A stretch of DNA of 64,000 nucleotides from contig JAEZUE010000004.1 of NCBI GenBank assembly GCA_023443455.1, positions 124,001-188,000 of the forward strand, given 5' to 3'. Source of the DNA: Verrucomicrobiota bacterium. Lineage in GTDB: Bacteria; Verrucomicrobiota; Verrucomicrobiia; Opitutales; Opitutaceae. The notes under the pieces were generated by a model that searched no databases, was not told the DNA's origin, and was given only the letters and a program-made list of their open reading frames with translations. This document shows, piece by piece, positions 16,161-25,150 of this stretch. The position numbers were made by a program, and so were the translations under genes. Each line of letters begins with the position of its first letter. Position 1 is the stretch's first letter.

Positions 16161-17114
16161 ATGGCCCGTCGAAAAGCTCCCGCCCGGCGTCGGGCCCGCC
16201 CCCTGCGCCTCGTTTTCTGGCTCAACCTGCTCGTCGCGTTCGCGCTGGGCACTTGGTATCTCGTGCAGCCCGCTCCGCGGCAGGCCGAGGTTCGCCAACT
16301 GGTCGGCGCTGCGCTCGAGCGCGACAAGCGTGTCGGGCCGCTCGATGTCGCCCGCGACATCTGGGAACTCTACTATGGCGACCAGTTCGTGGCCGCCGCG
16401 GGGCTCCGGGCCGATGGCGGGGCGGCGCTCTTCGCCGGGGGCGCGCGCATGGCCGACGGCGCGGCGGAGCGGGTGCTGGTGAACCGGGGCTATGTTGTTG
16501 GATACAGCGAGGCGCGCCGCAGCCCGCTGTGGGCGGCCTATCGGGTCGGGGATCTCGCCCGCATCCCCGAGCCGCCGCCGCGGCCGGAGCGTTTCGAGGT
16601 CGACCGGCGCACCGTCGCGCGGGTGCGGCCCGAGGACTATGCGGGGAGCGGCTACGACCGCGGGCATCTGGCGCCCAACTACGCCATCGCCACCCGTTTC
16701 GGCGCCGCGGGGCAGGAGGAGACCTTTCTCATGTCCAACATCGTGCCGCAGAAACATGCGCTCAACGCCGGTCCGTGGAAGGAGCTCGAACTGCGGGCCG
16801 CGACGAGTTACCCGGCGCGGTTCCGGGAGATCTGGGTGATGGCCGGCCCGGTGCTCGGCGCCTCGCCGCAGACTTTACGCGGCGGCGTGCCGGTGCCCGA
16901 GGCCTGTTGGATGGTGCTGCTCGACGAGCACGAGGGGCGCCTGCGGGCGATGGCCTTTGTCTTCCCTTCGGAGACGCCGGCCGATGCCGCGCCCTCCGCT
17001 TTCCTCACCAGCATCGATCGGATCGAGGTCCGCACTGGGCTCGACCTGTTTCCGGAGTTGCCCGACGCTGCCGAGGCGGCACTCGAGGCGCGGATCGCCC
17101 CGCGGGTCTGGTAG
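16161..17114 (+). CDS. Membrane-anchored DNA/RNA non-specific endonuclease
   Basis: A 317-residue NUC1-type nuclease. An N-terminal basic stretch and a hydrophobic segment (LRLVFWLNLLVAFALGTWYLV, about residues 14-33) anchor it, so the catalytic part should face the periplasm. The beta-beta-alpha-metal signature is GYDRGHLAPN with D166-RGH (H169 as general base), followed by SNIVPQKHALNAGPWKELE, which holds the metal-binding Asn. It begins 10 nt after the pRiA4b-like gene. The role may be nutrient scavenging from extracellular nucleic acid; that is inference. Confidence 0.9.
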   Translation: MARRKAPARRRARPLRLVFWLNLLVAFALGTWYLVQPAPRQAEVRQLVGAALERDKRVGPLDVARDIWELYYGDQFVAAAGLRADGGAALFAGGARMADGAAERVLVNRGYVVGYSEARRSPLWAAYRVGDLARIPEPPPRPERFEVDRRTVARVRPEDYAGSGYDRGHLAPNYAIATRFGAAGQEETFLMSNIVPQKHALNAGPWKELELRAATSYPARFREIWVMAGPVLGASPQTLRGGVPVPEACWMVLLDEHEGRLRAMAFVFPSETPADAAPSAFLTSIDRIEVRTGLDLFPELPDAAEAALEARIAPRVW

Positions 17115-17159
17115 GCCGACCTCGAGCGCCGACGTCGTGCCGCGGAGGCGGGCGGTGGA

Positions 17160-17189
17160 AAGAGAAAAGCGCCACGGAGGCCGTGGCGC
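17160..17189 (-). terminator. Hairpin terminator between convergent genes
   Basis: GCGCCACGG and CCGTGGCGC form a perfect 9-bp stem with a 3-nt loop. On the minus strand it is followed by TTTTCTCTTT, so it best serves the leftward gene ending at 17355, beyond the repeat element. Confidence 0.65.
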
Positions 17190-17216
17190 TTCGGGTCGAT
17201 CGGAATCGGATGTTGG

Positions 17217-17342
17217 CTCAGTCGAGTGACGAGGGAGGAGCGTCGAGGGCGGGAGTCTCGGAGGCAGATCGAGAGCTCCCTCGGGCAATCGCCTTGTGCA
17301 CAATTGGATTGGCGTTCGTCACTCGACGCTCGTCTCTCGTCT
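17217..17342 (+). repeat. Terminal-inverted-repeat element, copy A
   Basis: A roughly 125-bp element with imperfect inverted ends (about 18 of 20 positions match): GACGAGGGAGGAGCGTCGAG at the left and, as reverse complement, GACGAGAGACGAGCGTCGAG at the right. The core includes CAATCGCCTTGTGCACAATT. The copy at 39217-39345 is nearly identical on the opposite strand. It fills the gap between the rightward nuclease gene and a leftward gene. It has no coding capacity and could be a MITE-like or REP-like element. Confidence 0.8.
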
Positions 17343-17354
17343 GCATCATCACGA

Positions 17355-17924
17355 CTAGTAGCCCATGCGCTGGAGCTGCATGCCGAGCTCGGCCTGGAAG
17401 GCCTGCACGTCGGCTGGCGACGGTTTGTAGGTCTTGTCGGCGGCGTCGAGCATGAGGCGGCCGTATTGGTCCATCGCCCACTTCGCGGAGACGCCGTCGC
17501 TGAAGGCGACCGTGCCGCTGACGAGCGTGCCGGGGCGGGTGAGGCGATCGACGTCGACCTTCACGCTGCCGAGCCCGGCCGGAGCGGGGTCTTCGGGTGG
17601 AAGCTCTTCGTCGAACGGCGGCTCGTCGACGGGGAGGTCGGCCTCCGCGTCGTCGCCGCCGCCGGTGACGGCGTCCTTCAGTTTACCGAAAATACCCTTC
17701 TTGGGCGCGGCTTCCGCCTTGGCTTCGGGGGTGGCGGGCTTGGGCGGTTGGGGGGGCGGAGCGGACTTGAGCTCGAGACCGAGGTCGTCGACCAGGAAAC
17801 GCACTTCCATGTACGTCATCGAGAGTTTCAGCTCGTCGGTGAGCTTGCGTTGGATCTCGGCGAGGGAGTTGCCGTCGGCGACCCACTGGGAAACGGCGGC
17901 GCGTTGTTCGGGTGAGAGAGTCAT
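17355..17924 (-). CDS. Hypothetical two-domain protein with Pro/Ala linker
   Basis: A 189-residue cytosolic-looking protein I cannot name. Residues 1-50 are helical (SPEQRAAVSQWVADGNSLAE onward) and look like a small helix-turn-helix-type bundle. Residues 52-80 form a linker of Pro, Ala and Lys, followed by an acidic stretch. The last 80 residues form a compact domain (SVKVDVDRLTRPGTLVSGTV, KWAMDQYGRLML). The start at 17924 (MTLSPEQRAA) is preferred to an upstream Met because the extra residues are unrelated. It lies downstream of dnaA on the same strand but behind dnaA's terminator. Confidence 0.75.
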   Translation of the reverse strand: MTLSPEQRAAVSQWVADGNSLAEIQRKLTDELKLSMTYMEVRFLVDDLGLELKSAPPPQPPKPATPEAKAEAAPKKGIFGKLKDAVTGGGDDAEADLPVDEPPFDEELPPEDPAPAGLGSVKVDVDRLTRPGTLVSGTVAFSDGVSAKWAMDQYGRLMLDAADKTYKPSPADVQAFQAELGMQLQRMGY

Positions 17925-18011
17925 GGTCAGGTCGAAAGGAGGGCGGACTTTGCGGGTGTGGCCGGCGCTTGGCAAGCCGCCGGGGCGGCTGTCGTGGGGG
18001 CGGGGTGGGGC

Positions 18012-18041
18012 AAAAAAAAGGGGAGCCGGAATCGACTCCCC
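18012..18041 (-). terminator. Intrinsic terminator after dnaA
   Basis: On the minus strand GGGGAG and CTCCCC pair around a 10-nt loop and are followed by eight T. It lies 35 nt past the dnaA stop. Confidence 0.8.
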
Positions 18042-18075
18042 GCAGTGGGTGTATGGCGAAAGAAAGGTGAAGGCC

Positions 18076-19479
18076 CTACTTCGAGAGCTGGTTCTTGAGG
18101 AACTCGATCGTGGTGCGGTCCTGGTCGTTCTGCTCCATCATGGCCTCGACGGACTTGCAGGCGTGGATGACGGTGCCGTGGTCGCGGCCGCCGAAGTTTT
18201 CGCCGATCTCCTGGAGTGAGTGCTTGGTGAGGATGCGGGAGAGGTACATCGCGATCTGCCGGGGGATGGCGATGTTGTTGGGCCGGCGCTTGCTGAGCAT
18301 GTCGCTGTGTCGGAGCTGGTAGTGGTCGGCCACGCGCTTCTGGATCGTCTCGATGGTGAGCTGGCTCTGCGCCTGCTCGATGAGCACGTCCTTGAGCAGC
18401 ATCTCGACGGTGGGGATGTCGATGCGGCGGTTGGTGAGCGCGGAGTAGCTGGCGACCTTGATCAGGGCGCCCTCGAGGCGTCGCACATTCTTGGAGATGT
18501 GCTGGGCGATGAAGCCGATGACCTCGGCGGGCAGATCGGCCTTCAGCGTGGCGGCCTTCGTGCGCAGGATGGCGACGCGGGTCTCGAGGTCGGGCGACTG
18601 GAGGTCGGCGACCAGGCCCCACTGGAAACGGGAGACGAGGCGGCTCTCGAGTTTGGAGATCTCGTTGGCGGGGCGATCGCTGGAGAGGAAGATTTGTTTC
18701 TGCGCCTCGAAGAGCTCGTTGAAGGTGTGGAAGAACTCCTCCTGGATGCGCTCCTTGCCGGCGAGAAAGTGGATGTCGTCGATGAGCAGCACGTCGACGT
18801 GGCGGTAGCGCTGGCGGAACTTGGTCAGCGTGTTCTCCTGGATGGCGTGGATGAACTCGTTGGTGAACTTTTCCGAGGAAAGGTAGGCGACTTTCGCGTC
18901 CGGGTTGTTGCGGAGAATCTGGTGGCCCACCGCGTGCATGAGGTGGGTCTTGCCGAGGCCGGTGTCGCCGTAGAGGAAGAGGGGGTTGTAGGCCTGTGCG
19001 GGGGCCTGGGCCACGGCGATGGAGGCGGCGTGGGCGAACTCGTTGTTATGCCCGACGACGAAGTTCTCGAAAGTGTTGCGCGGATTGAGATTGGTCGTGA
19101 TCAGACGCTCGTCGGCTCCGCGGCCGTTGCGGCGGCCGTGGTTGGTGGCGCGGGCCGGTTTGGCGGGTTCGGCGGCGGCCACGCGGTTGGTGGACGAGGC
19201 ACCGGCGTCGGCCTTGCGCAGGGTGATGCTGATCATGCGGCCGGAGGCCATCCGGACGCGTTGGGTGATCAGGTCGAGGTAGTTGTCGTGGACCCAGATC
19301 GCGGCGAATTCGTTGGGGACGCCCAGCACCATCGAATCTTCGTTCGATTCGATGCAACCGATCGGTTCGAACCACATCTGGAAGACTTCGTCCGGAAACA
19401 GACCTTTGAGGTCGCATTTCACGGTTTCCCAGAGGTTCGCGGTTGTGTTGGCGGTGAGCATTTCAGTGTTGGTCGGCAA
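18076..19479 (-). CDS. dnaA: Chromosomal replication initiator DnaA
   Basis: A 467-residue AAA+ initiator that binds DnaA boxes and melts oriC. Domain I covers about residues 12-90 (LWETVKCDLKGLFPDEVFQM) and domain II is a short basic Ala/Arg-rich linker (about 91-130). The AAA+ core begins NPRNTFENFVVG, with Walker A GDTGLGKTH at 171-179, Walker B LLIDDIHFL near 234 and sensor box SSDRPANEISKLESRL. The C-terminal DNA-binding signature GGRDHGTVIHACK is present. Met7 is an alternative start. No dnaN or recF follows, so the classical dnaA operon is broken up here. Confidence 0.97.
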   Translation of the reverse strand: MPTNTEMLTANTTANLWETVKCDLKGLFPDEVFQMWFEPIGCIESNEDSMVLGVPNEFAAIWVHDNYLDLITQRVRMASGRMISITLRKADAGASSTNRVAAAEPAKPARATNHGRRNGRGADERLITTNLNPRNTFENFVVGHNNEFAHAASIAVAQAPAQAYNPLFLYGDTGLGKTHLMHAVGHQILRNNPDAKVAYLSSEKFTNEFIHAIQENTLTKFRQRYRHVDVLLIDDIHFLAGKERIQEEFFHTFNELFEAQKQIFLSSDRPANEISKLESRLVSRFQWGLVADLQSPDLETRVAILRTKAATLKADLPAEVIGFIAQHISKNVRRLEGALIKVASYSALTNRRIDIPTVEMLLKDVLIEQAQSQLTIETIQKRVADHYQLRHSDMLSKRRPNNIAIPRQIAMYLSRILTKHSLQEIGENFGGRDHGTVIHACKSVEAMMEQNDQDRTTIEFLKNQLSK

Positions 19480-19973
19480 AGCTATTCACAATTGGGTTCG
19501 AGGGTGCTTTCGAGCGGCTCTGCTGTCGGTGAGGGCGAACGGGAACTTCGGGAAATGGGAGGAGCTGCACACCAGAGCCGACGCGAGGTCAGCGTGTGTT
19601 ATCTAAAGTAATGGCGGGCAGTGCTTTGGGTTAGGGGTTGGGGCGGTTCCGGATTCGGGCGGACAGGAGAGTTGCCAAAGAGCGCTTCGAACGGAGTTCA
19701 GGCAGCGGAAACCGAAGAGTACCGCAAGCGCGGGCAACCCTTTCAAGGCCAACTTCTCCACATCTTGTTAACATCGTTTCTGTGACGAAATTTTCCCGAT
19801 TTTTGTGTTGCCAAGGCTTCGCCAAAACTCGGTCCGGAAACGACCCCGACACCAGCCCGTTTCGGTTTTGCCACAATGAGCCGAAATGGGGTCCGCGTTA
19901 CGGGGAAGTGACGCCGCGGTGTCGGTAAAATTCGACTCCGGCCGGTTTTTTTATTGCCCGATTTTAGGCGGGT
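19480..19973. promoter_or_regulatory. Non-coding region between ispG and dnaA; possible origin or dnaA control region
   Basis: About 494 bp without a convincing gene. It holds two single-mismatch DnaA-box-like 9-mers, CTATTCACA at 19482 and TTCTCCACA at 19754, and an AT-richer stretch near 19760-19815 (GTTAACATCG, GAAATTTTCCCGATTTTTGTG). CTAAAGT occurs at 19603 and a plus-strand T-tract after CCGGCCGG at 19933-19952. Two boxes are too few to call an origin. It must at least carry the dnaA promoter on the minus strand. Confidence 0.4.
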
Positions 19974-21995
19974 TCAGGCCCCTGTTTCGGGGGCGGTCCA
20001 TTTGCCATGTTCGCGGATCAGGTCGGTCAAACAGGCCACGGCCTCGTTTTCGGGGATGTTGAAACGCACCGCCTGCTTGCCCACGTAGAGGTTGATCTTG
20101 CCCGGGGCGCCGCCGACATAGCCGAAATCGGCGTCGGCCATCTCGCCGGGCCCGTTCACGATGCAGCCCATCACCGCGATCTTCACGCCCTTGAGGTGGC
20201 CGGTCGCGGCGCGGATCTTCCGGGTGGTCGACTGCAGGTCGAAGAGCGTGCGGCCGCAGCTCGGGCAGGCCACGAACTCCGTCTTGGAAATGCGGGCACC
20301 CGCACCCTGGAGCACGTTGTAGGCGAGGCGCAGGTCGGGTTCGAAACCGGCGCCCGACTCGATGCCGAGCAGGTCGCCGAGGCCGTCGCCGAGCAGCGCG
20401 CCGGCGAGGATGCTGGCGTCGAGCAGCGTGCCGAGGGGGCCGGCTTCGCCGCCGAGACCGTGGGCGGGGCGGGCGCGGATCCACAACGGCGCCCGGGAGC
20501 CGATCGCGCGGAGGCATTCGGCCAGTTGGCGGTAACCGCCCACCGGATGCACCGGATCGGCGGCGTCGCCGGTGGCGAGGAAGAACAGCAGGCCCTCGTC
20601 GCCCAGTGCGGCGAGCGCCGGTGCGAAGGCGGCGAACTCGGCCGGCCGCAGGCCGATGGCGAGCGACCAGCCGCGCCCCCGGGCGATGCCGGCCCATTCG
20701 CGCAACGCGGCCTCGTCGCCGCCCGCGAAGGGGCGCACGAGCATCGTGCCGGCGGGGAACGGCCGCTCGGCCATCGCCGCGGCGGGGATGTCGGCGCCCA
20801 GCTCGACCACCGGCGCGACCTTGGCCCGGTCTGCGGCGGCGGCCAGGGCGCAGGCGGCGGAGAGTGCGGACTCGTCGGCCACGGGCAGCACGATGCCCTC
20901 GACCGGGTTGTCCTTGAGGCGTCTGGCCGTGTCGGCGAGCAGGCACTGCAACGCCTCCGGCGTGGCGGTTTCGGCCGGGGCGCGCACGAGCACGCGCGGG
21001 GGCTGACCGGCGCCCGCGCCGGTGCCGCCCAGGCGGAGCAGGGTGGTCTCGCGGCGTTTGAAGGTGAACGGATCGATGCTGTCGGGCTCGGCCGCCTGGG
21101 CCGGGCGTGTCCACCGGGCCATGACCTTGGCGGCGAGCGCCCGCGCGACCGGGATCTCGTGGACCGAATCCTCGGTGAGCGAGACGCGGATGGTGTCGCC
21201 GAGGCCGTCGAGCAGCAGGCTGCCGATGCCGATCGCGCTCTTGATCCGGCCGTCCTCGCCGTCGCCCGCCTCGGTGACGCCGAGGTGGAGCGGATACGGC
21301 CGGTGGGCGCGGTCCATCCGCTCGACGAGCAGGCGGTAGGCCTGGATGACGACCTTCGGGTTGCTGGCCTTCATCGAGAGCACGATGTCGTGGAAACCGT
21401 GCGACTCGCAGATGCGCACGAACTCCAGCGCGCTCTCGACCATGCCCAGCGGCGAGTCGCCATAGCGGTTCATGATCCGGTCGGAGAGCGAGCCGTGGTT
21501 GGTGCCGATGCGGATCGAGCGCCCGAGCTCGCGGCAGCGTTTCACCAGCGGGGAGAACGACTCGTGCAGGCGCTGCAGCTCGCGCCCGTACTCGGCGTCG
21601 GAGTAGTCGACCACGGCGAACTTCTTCTTGTCGGCGTAGTTGCCGGGGTTCACCCGGATCTTCTCGACGTGCTCGACCGCCTCCATCGCCGCGGTGGGCA
21701 GGAAATGGATATCCGCCACGAGCGGCACGTGGGCGAAGCCCGCGGCGGAGAACTGCGCGCGGATCTCCCGCAGGCAGCGTGCCGCGGGCACGTTGGGCGC
21801 GGTCACCCGCACGATCTCGCAGCCGACCTCGGCCAGGGCGATCGACTGCCGCACCGTGGCCCCGACATCCTGGGTGTCGGACGTCGTCATCGATTGGATG
21901 CGGATCGGGTGTGGACCGCCCACGCCCACGGCGCCGATCATGACTTCGGTGGCGGGGCGACGGATCGTGGCGAAACGGGAGGCGCAGTAGGACAT
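19974..21995 (-). CDS. ispG: 4-hydroxy-3-methylbut-2-en-1-yl diphosphate synthase, long form
   Basis: Penultimate MEP-pathway enzyme, a [4Fe-4S] protein that makes HMBPP from MEcPP. It has 673 residues, against about 370 in E. coli, because an extra domain (about residues 270-530) sits between the TIM barrel and the cluster domain, as in plant, chlamydial and Bacteroidetes forms. The barrel shows MIGAVGVGGPHPIRIQSMTT and KIRVNPGNY, and the cluster domain shows ACPSCGRT and GCIVNGPGEMADADFGYVGG. Cluster cysteines are therefore intact. It pairs functionally with IspH at 3.4 kb. The start at 21995 gives a normal N-terminus. Confidence 0.96.
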   Translation of the reverse strand: MSYCASRFATIRRPATEVMIGAVGVGGPHPIRIQSMTTSDTQDVGATVRQSIALAEVGCEIVRVTAPNVPAARCLREIRAQFSAAGFAHVPLVADIHFLPTAAMEAVEHVEKIRVNPGNYADKKKFAVVDYSDAEYGRELQRLHESFSPLVKRCRELGRSIRIGTNHGSLSDRIMNRYGDSPLGMVESALEFVRICESHGFHDIVLSMKASNPKVVIQAYRLLVERMDRAHRPYPLHLGVTEAGDGEDGRIKSAIGIGSLLLDGLGDTIRVSLTEDSVHEIPVARALAAKVMARWTRPAQAAEPDSIDPFTFKRRETTLLRLGGTGAGAGQPPRVLVRAPAETATPEALQCLLADTARRLKDNPVEGIVLPVADESALSAACALAAAADRAKVAPVVELGADIPAAAMAERPFPAGTMLVRPFAGGDEAALREWAGIARGRGWSLAIGLRPAEFAAFAPALAALGDEGLLFFLATGDAADPVHPVGGYRQLAECLRAIGSRAPLWIRARPAHGLGGEAGPLGTLLDASILAGALLGDGLGDLLGIESGAGFEPDLRLAYNVLQGAGARISKTEFVACPSCGRTLFDLQSTTRKIRAATGHLKGVKIAVMGCIVNGPGEMADADFGYVGGAPGKINLYVGKQAVRFNIPENEAVACLTDLIREHGKWTAPETGA

Positions 21996-22143
21996 GGTGG
22001 TAGGGCCGGCATGAAGAACCGGACCGGGGAGCTGGGCAAGCATGCGCAGGGATGCGACCCGGCCGCGGTGGGGAACGGTCCGGATCCGGCGTGGGCTTTG
22101 CCGCTCGACAGGCTCGCTGGCCGGAGGTTCGCTGGCTCCCCGA

Positions 22144-25131
22144 ATGGTCCGCCGAACGTTCGAGTGCTGCCCGTGGAGGGCGAGGGTGGCAGCCGGAGCG
22201 ATTCTCCCGTTGCCCGGGTGGGGCGCGCCTCCGCTTGTCGCCGCGGCGGAAACCTCCGAGCGCTTCGTCTGGGGCGCGGTCGGAGCACTGGTGCTTTCCG
22301 GACTGGCGTTGGCCGGGTGGTGGCTTCGAAGCCGCAGCCGGCGTTTGGCCCACAGCTTGGAACCAGGTCGGCCTGCGATGCCGGTGCCGGGTGGCCCCTC
22401 GTCCCGGCAGGCCGAGGATCTGCGCCTGCAGCAATTGCTCGCGGCGGCGAACTGCCTGCTCTGGCGGGCCGAGGTCGTGCGCGATGCGCAGGGCGAACTG
22501 GTCTGGGACGTCGTGGCGCCGAGTTCCGCGCTTTTTCGACGCATCTTTGGTGAAGCCCCCGACGGGGTTTTCTGCCAGCTCGATTGGCATCGGGTCGAAG
22601 TGCCCGAAAACCGTTGGATCGACGAACGTTCGAAAGCGGCCCTGCTCGGCGGGCTTCCGGAATACCGGCAGGACTTTCGGGTCCTGCTCCCGGGGCGGAC
22701 GCTCTGGTTGCATGAGGAGGTGACCGTCAACCGTGTCTCGCCGGAGGCGTGGCAACTGACCGGGGTCGTGGTCGACATCACCGAGCGGCGGGCGGCTGAG
22801 GAGGCGCGCCAAGCGCACCAGACCCAGCTCGCGCGGATTCTCGACGCCGTCGATTGCATGTTGTGGCAGGCGCGGGTGGTGGAGCGTGACGACGGGTGTC
22901 TGCATTGGTCGCTGCGCATCCCTCCTTCCCGCCTGTACCGCACCGTGTTCGGGGCCGATCCGGGCGATCCTCCGTTTTTCCTTTGGGAACGGGTGCTCGA
23001 CCCGGCCACGGATCTGCAGATCGACGGCCGCGCCGAGCGCGCGATCCGAGCCGGCGAGGCCGGCTACATCCAGGTGTTCCAGGCGCGGGTCGCCGGCACC
23101 GGAATCTGGTTACACGAGCAGGTCACGATCGAAGCCGACGGGGTGGGCCAGTGGAGCCTGGTGGGTGTGATCACCGATGTGACCCGCCAGCGGGAGCTGG
23201 AGGAGGAGCGCTGGGCCCGGGAGCGGCAGCTCGAGAAACTCTTCGAGGTGGTCGAGTGCCTGTTGTGGCGGGCCGAGGTCGAGCTGCGGCCCGATGGGGA
23301 CCAGGTTTGGCGAGTGTACGTGCCCGGTTCGGCGCTGTTCCACAAGCTCTTCGGTCCGGCCGAGCCCGATCCGGCCACGGCCCTGAACTGGGACGAGGCC
23401 GGAGTGGACGAATATCCGGCGATGCAGCGCCGCAGCGCCGAGGCGATTCGTTCGGGGGCGCCGGGCTACGAGCAGGAGTTTCGGGCCCGGGTCGAGGGCA
23501 CCGTGTATTGGTTGTATGAACGCGCTTCGATCGTGCGCACCGCCGCCGACCGCTGCACGCTGGTCGGCGTCGTGGTCGATGTGACCGGCCTCAAGCGGGC
23601 GGAGGCGGCGTTGTCGGCGGAGAAGGAGCGGCTCGCGGTCACGCTGCGGGCGATCGCCGAGGGGGTGGTCACGACCGACACGCAGGGGCGGGTGCTCTAC
23701 GCCAATCCGGCCGCGCTGGCGCTGCTCGAGCGAGACGGCGAGGACGTGGTGGGGCAGTCGCTCGCGGAGGTGTTCCCTTTGCAACTGGCCGAGAGCGGTC
23801 TGCCGGCGGCGTTGCCGGTGGGCCCGGTGTTGGCGGCCGACGTCGTGGTCGACCTGGCGCCGCGCTCGGTGTTGACGGGGGCGCGCGGCTCCGTGCGCCA
23901 TCTCGAGGGCCGTTGTGCGCCGATCCATGCCGCCGACAGCAGTCTGGTCGGCACCGTGCTGGTGTTCCGCGACGTCACGGAGCGGGAGCGGCTGGAGTCC
24001 GAACTGGTGCGGGCCTCGAAGCTCGAGTCGGTGGGCGTGCTCGCCGGCGGCATCGCGCATGACTTCAACAACATCCTCACGGCGGTTATCGGGAATCTCG
24101 GTCTGGCGCTGCTGGAGGTGGACCGGGAGACCGAGCTGGGCCGGTCGCTGGTCGATGCCGAGCAGGCCGCGTTGCGGGCGCGGGATCTCACGCAGCAATT
24201 GCTCACCTTCGCCCGTGGCGGCGAGCCGATCCGGGCGGCGGTGCGTCTGCCGGAGGTGATCGAGGAGGTTGTGCGCTTCACCCTGCGCGGCGCGAACGTG
24301 CGGGCGGAACTCGATTTCGCGCCCGGGCTGTGGCCGGCCGATGCCGACAAGGCCCAGATCGGGCGGGTCGTGCAGAACCTGGTGATCAACGCCGTCCAGG
24401 CGATGCCGGGCGGCGGAGTGGTCGGTATCCAACTACGCAATGCCCGGGTCGGGGCGGGGGAACTCCCCCCGCTGGCCGACGGCGCCTATCTGCGCATCTC
24501 GGTCGCGGATACCGGGGAGGGCATCCGGGCCGAGCACCTGGCGCGGGTCTTCGAGCCGTATTTCACCACCAAGCGCACGGGCAGCGGCCTGGGGCTGGCG
24601 ACGGTGTACTCGATCGTGCGCAAGCATCGGGGGCTGATCCGGGCGGAGTCGGAGGTGGGGCGGGGCACGAAGTTCCACGTGTATCTGCCGGCCGCGGAGG
24701 AGGGGCTGCCGTTGGAGGAGGCCGCCTCGCCGGTGCCGGCCGGGACCCTGCGCGGCCGGGTGCTCTTCATGGACGACGAGGAGTCGATCCGGAAACTGGC
24801 GACGGGGTTGCTGCGGCGCCTGGGCTGCGAGGTCGAGGTCGTGGCCGACGGGCGCGCGGCGGTGGAGGCGTATCGGGCGGCCGGGGCGGCGGGCCGGCCG
24901 TTCGACCTGGTCGTGATGGATCTGACGGTGCCCGGCGGCATGGGCGGCCTCGAGGCGCTGGGGCACCTGCGGGCGGCGGACCCGGGCGTGCGCGCGGTGG
25001 TCTCGAGCGGCTATTCGAGCGACCCGGTGCTGGCCAACTACCGTGAATACGGGTTCCGCGGCCGGGTGGCGAAACCGTACGAGTTGGCGGAGTTCGGGCG
25101 GGTGCTGCGCGAGGCGCTGGCGACCGGGTGA
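22144..25131 (+). CDS. Hybrid sensor histidine kinase with repeated PAS-like modules
   Basis: A protein of 995 residues if started at 22144; an ATG at 22042 would add 34. A signal-like segment and one membrane helix (about residues 41-61) come first. Three consecutive modules of exactly 134-residue spacing follow, each with a CLLW/CMLW motif (C104, C238, C372) and ending in a VVDIT or VTDVT-type PAS terminus. A fourth, ordinary PAS lies near 495-610. Then come HisKA with H639 (GIAHDFNNIL), HATPase (NLVINAVQAM, DTGEGI) and a receiver with D926 (VVMDLTVPGG). The signal is unknown. It is divergent from ispG. Confidence 0.9.
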   Translation: MVRRTFECCPWRARVAAGAILPLPGWGAPPLVAAAETSERFVWGAVGALVLSGLALAGWWLRSRSRRLAHSLEPGRPAMPVPGGPSSRQAEDLRLQQLLAAANCLLWRAEVVRDAQGELVWDVVAPSSALFRRIFGEAPDGVFCQLDWHRVEVPENRWIDERSKAALLGGLPEYRQDFRVLLPGRTLWLHEEVTVNRVSPEAWQLTGVVVDITERRAAEEARQAHQTQLARILDAVDCMLWQARVVERDDGCLHWSLRIPPSRLYRTVFGADPGDPPFFLWERVLDPATDLQIDGRAERAIRAGEAGYIQVFQARVAGTGIWLHEQVTIEADGVGQWSLVGVITDVTRQRELEEERWARERQLEKLFEVVECLLWRAEVELRPDGDQVWRVYVPGSALFHKLFGPAEPDPATALNWDEAGVDEYPAMQRRSAEAIRSGAPGYEQEFRARVEGTVYWLYERASIVRTAADRCTLVGVVVDVTGLKRAEAALSAEKERLAVTLRAIAEGVVTTDTQGRVLYANPAALALLERDGEDVVGQSLAEVFPLQLAESGLPAALPVGPVLAADVVVDLAPRSVLTGARGSVRHLEGRCAPIHAADSSLVGTVLVFRDVTERERLESELVRASKLESVGVLAGGIAHDFNNILTAVIGNLGLALLEVDRETELGRSLVDAEQAALRARDLTQQLLTFARGGEPIRAAVRLPEVIEEVVRFTLRGANVRAELDFAPGLWPADADKAQIGRVVQNLVINAVQAMPGGGVVGIQLRNARVGAGELPPLADGAYLRISVADTGEGIRAEHLARVFEPYFTTKRTGSGLGLATVYSIVRKHRGLIRAESEVGRGTKFHVYLPAAEEGLPLEEAASPVPAGTLRGRVLFMDDEESIRKLATGLLRRLGCEVEVVADGRAAVEAYRAAGAAGRPFDLVVMDLTVPGGMGGLEALGHLRAADPGVRAVVSSGYSSDPVLANYREYGFRGRVAKPYELAEFGRVLREALATG

Positions 25132-25150
25132 GCCGGCGTGGGCCGGCCGG

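Noticed and set aside
19951..22905. Very long open frames antisense to ispG and other genes
   Set aside because: High GC content makes stop codons rare; their translations are Arg/Pro/Ala-rich and lack any family motif, while the opposite strand encodes clear proteins.
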